From positions 1 through 62,919 of the forward strand of contig CAYSZV010000010.1 of assembly GCA_964435595.1 (NCBI GenBank): a DNA stretch of 62,919 nucleotides. Reading direction: 5' to 3'. Source of the stretch: Izemoplasma sp964435595. Lineage in GTDB: Bacteria > Bacillota_I > Bacilli_A > Izemoplasmatales > Izemoplasmataceae. Below, one piece after another: positions 61,901 through 62,919 of this stretch; within the stretch, counting starts at the first letter, position 1; every line of letters begins with the position of its first letter. The notes beneath the pieces are model-generated. The model made no database searches and was not told the DNA's origin. It saw nothing but the letters and a program-made list of their open reading frames with translations. The position numbers and the translations under genes are program-made.

Positions 61901-62219
61901 GTAATAATTCTCCAGCAATTTTATACATGTTTGGTAATTTTAGTAACAATCCTTGTGATGCTGTGTAAGTAGTTGTAAGTGCACCAGCTTGTAGTGAACC
62001 ATGAACTGTACCTGCAGCTCCAGCTTCAGATTGCATTTCGATAACTTTTACCGGCATATCAAATAAGTTTTTCTTACCTTGAGATGCCCATAAATCAGTG
62101 TATTCAGCCATCGGTGAAGATGGTGTAATAGGATAGATTCCAGCAACTTCAGTAAATGCATATGCAGCATATGCAGCAGCTTGGTTCCCGTCCATAGATT
62201 GGAATACTTTTTTTGCCAT
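58908..62219 (-). CDS. nifJ: Pyruvate:ferredoxin (flavodoxin) oxidoreductase, 3' end lost in gap
   Basis: 1104 codons from ATG 62219 (GGAGGT upstream) to the N gap; a full protein is ~1170-1200 aa. Domains: N-terminal YPITPSSPMAEYTDLWA, ferredoxin domain with CIQCNQCAFACPHA and CTGCGVCVEVCPAK ([4Fe-4S] clusters), proximal-cluster cysteines CNGCGE, NATGCSSIYGG and YSPCIAHG, and the TPP motif GDGWAYDIGYGGLDHV. It oxidises pyruvate to acetyl-CoA, reducing ferredoxin or flavodoxin, indicating anaerobic metabolism. Start before this ATG (to 62276) has no ribosome site. Confidence 0.95.
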
Positions 62220-62281
62220 TATGACATTACCTCCAAAATTTATTTTTACTTCAAAATTATTCATTTTGTCATACATTTAGA

Positions 62282-62310
62282 ATTATAAAATATATTAAAA
62301 TATATTACAA
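62282..62310 (-). promoter_or_regulatory. nifJ promoter
   Basis: On the minus strand TTGTAA (62305-62310), a 17-nt spacer, TATAAT (62282-62287). Confidence 0.6.
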
Positions 62311-62311
62311 C

Positions 62312-62319
62312 CGTTTTCG
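62312..62319. promoter_or_regulatory. CGAAAACG box upstream of nifJ -35
   Basis: Plus-strand CGTTTTCG within CCGTTTTCGG, 1 bp beyond the -35 on the upstream side. Same element and nearly the same place as in the glucan promoters. Confidence 0.5.
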
Positions 62320-62336
62320 GCTATAAATTTTTAAAA

Positions 62337-62350
62337 AGAAAACACTTACA
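62337..62350. promoter_or_regulatory. cre-like site upstream of nifJ
   Basis: Reverse complement TGTAAGTGTTTTCT matches TGWAARCGYTWNCW at 13 of 14 positions. Confidence 0.4.
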
Positions 62351-62365
62351 TCAAGTTATTTGTAA

Positions 62366-62392
62366 TAAAAAAGACTAGTTTCTAAACTAGCC
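62366..62392 (-). terminator. Terminator after the choline-kinase-like gene
   Basis: On the minus strand GGCTAGTTT / AAACTAGTC (one G-U pair) with a 2-nt gap, then TTTTTTAT. Confidence 0.65.
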
Positions 62393-62403
62393 TATATTGT
62401 GAA

Positions 62404-62919
62404 TTATTTTATACTGTCTAAAAATCCTTCTGCTTTATCCAAATATAAATTTGCTACAAACATGAAATCAACACCCAAATCTAAAGATAGTCCTATGAAT
62501 TCTTTGTATAATGCAACATTGTGCCATTGCAAGCATTGAAATGTTCTGTAGAAGTATAATTTATTGTATTCTTCAGTAGTTGCTTCTCTCCCTAAATATA
62601 CCGGTAATAAAGCAAGTGCATGATTAAAATCATTGTTTCCAAAACATGCAATATCATAAAACGGATCATTGTTACCTGAAAATTCCCAATCCATTAGTCT
62701 CAATTCTTTTTCTGGTGTTAAAACAAAATTAGAAATTTGTGAATCTCCATGACATAAGACAAGTTTCTCAGGATCCATATATTTATCTTTCAAATCCCAA
62801 AAACGTTTTTTCAACTCATAGTAACGTTCAGTGTGCACATAGTCATATTCATAGGTATGTTCTTCATACTTCATCAAACGTTTTAATGGATTATAATCGT
62901 AGTCCGATTTCAGTCCACT
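62404..62919 (-). CDS. Choline/ethanolamine kinase-like phosphotransferase, 5' end outside window
   Basis: The frame is open to the window edge (171 codons), so the N-terminus is missing. Two motifs mark the family: the Brenner-type catalytic loop LCHGDSQISNFVLTP (Asp and Asn catalytic) and the metal-binding DWE-like segment LMDWEFSGNNDPFYDIACF, as in LicA/choline kinases of the APH-like fold. It would phosphorylate choline or a related amino alcohol for surface or lipid decoration. Partner genes lie to the right, out of view. Confidence 0.8.
   Translation of the reverse strand, partial: SGLKSDYDYNPLKRLMKYEEHTYEYDYVHTERYYELKKRFWDLKDKYMDPEKLVLCHGDSQISNFVLTPEKELRLMDWEFSGNNDPFYDIACFGNNDFNHALALLPVYLGREATTEEYNKLYFYRTFQCLQWHNVALYKEFIGLSLDLGVDFMFVANLYLDKAEGFLDSIK

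Noticed and set aside
58872..62276. Single PFOR frame reading across the N gap
   Set aside because: The last codons are gap letters and the sequence after the gap belongs to another copy; the real frame stops at 58908 and starts at 62219.
1..62919. UGA reassigned to tryptophan
   Set aside because: Conserved tryptophans are TGG, and TGA ends genes such as sufU, so the code is standard.
1..62919. CRISPR arrays, insertion sequences, rRNA or tRNA genes
   Set aside because: Nothing with direct-repeat spacing, transposase motifs or tRNA-like cloverleaf sequence was noticed; I could not run tRNAscan or Infernal.

Overview
The window reads as a draft scaffold from a low-GC, Gram-positive-type bacterium of the Bacillota/Mycoplasmatota neighbourhood. 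Genes are short-spaced with GGAGG-type ribosome sites. Several genes end in TGA and Trp is TGG, so the standard bacterial code applies and classic Mycoplasma is excluded. Lipobox lipoproteins, a sufCDSUB operon, a ComK-like protein, HPr and pyruvate:ferredoxin oxidoreductase suggest an anaerobic sugar fermenter. A relative of Haloplasma, Izemoplasma or Acholeplasma would fit, but that placement is inference. Three N gaps (15009-15172, 22338-22347, 58898-58907) interrupt the assembly; the last joins pieces of two different nifJ paralogues.

Left part (1-22 kb). A truncated surface lipoprotein sits behind a promoter with a terminator-like leader, followed by small membrane and accessory genes. 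A complete five-gene aspartate-to-threonine operon (thrC-thrB-hom-asd-lysC, minus strand) has an 18-bp perfect palindrome in its promoter spacer. A glycolytic operon (pgk, XRE-cupin regulator, atypical HPr, tpiA) follows. Then come a ComK-like gene, a DUF3990/HTH toxin-antitoxin-like pair, the sugar-ABC ATPase msmK with a PucR-type regulator, transketolase and a hipBA module with palindromic sites.

Centre (22.4-47 kb). A long minus-strand beta-glucan utilisation locus has 13 genes in one apparent operon: a large GH94-clan phosphorylase, GH30, GH5, GH3, two solute-binding proteins (one 995 aa with a large N-terminal carbohydrate-binding-like region), two permease pairs, an NHL/Yip1 membrane protein, a DUF5696 protein and a GH16 lipoprotein. 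It is followed by a three-gene unit (carbohydrate-binding lipoprotein, LacI regulator, cytoplasmic GH16). No ATPase is encoded in the locus; msmK at 14.7-15.8 kb is the obvious partner. Surface enzymes would cut beta-1,3/1,6-glucan (laminarin-like), the transporters would import oligosaccharides, and cytoplasmic enzymes would finish degradation, partly by phosphorolysis.

Right part (47-63 kb). After sufCDSUB come two more beta-glucan surface lipoproteins (a 1017-aa multi-module binding protein and a PASTA-GH5 enzyme), a GDSL-type esterase, an MgtC-like protein, pyruvate:ferredoxin oxidoreductase and a partial choline-kinase-like gene.

The main new observation is a GAAAACG-core box near the promoters of the beta-glucan units, msmK and nifJ. 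In three of them (phosphorylase operon, lipoprotein/lacI unit, nifJ) CGAAAACG lies 2-3 nt upstream of a recognisable -35 hexamer. Together with the DUF5696/NHL-Yip1/995-aa binding-protein set, this suggests a coordinated and largely uncharacterised glucan-handling apparatus.
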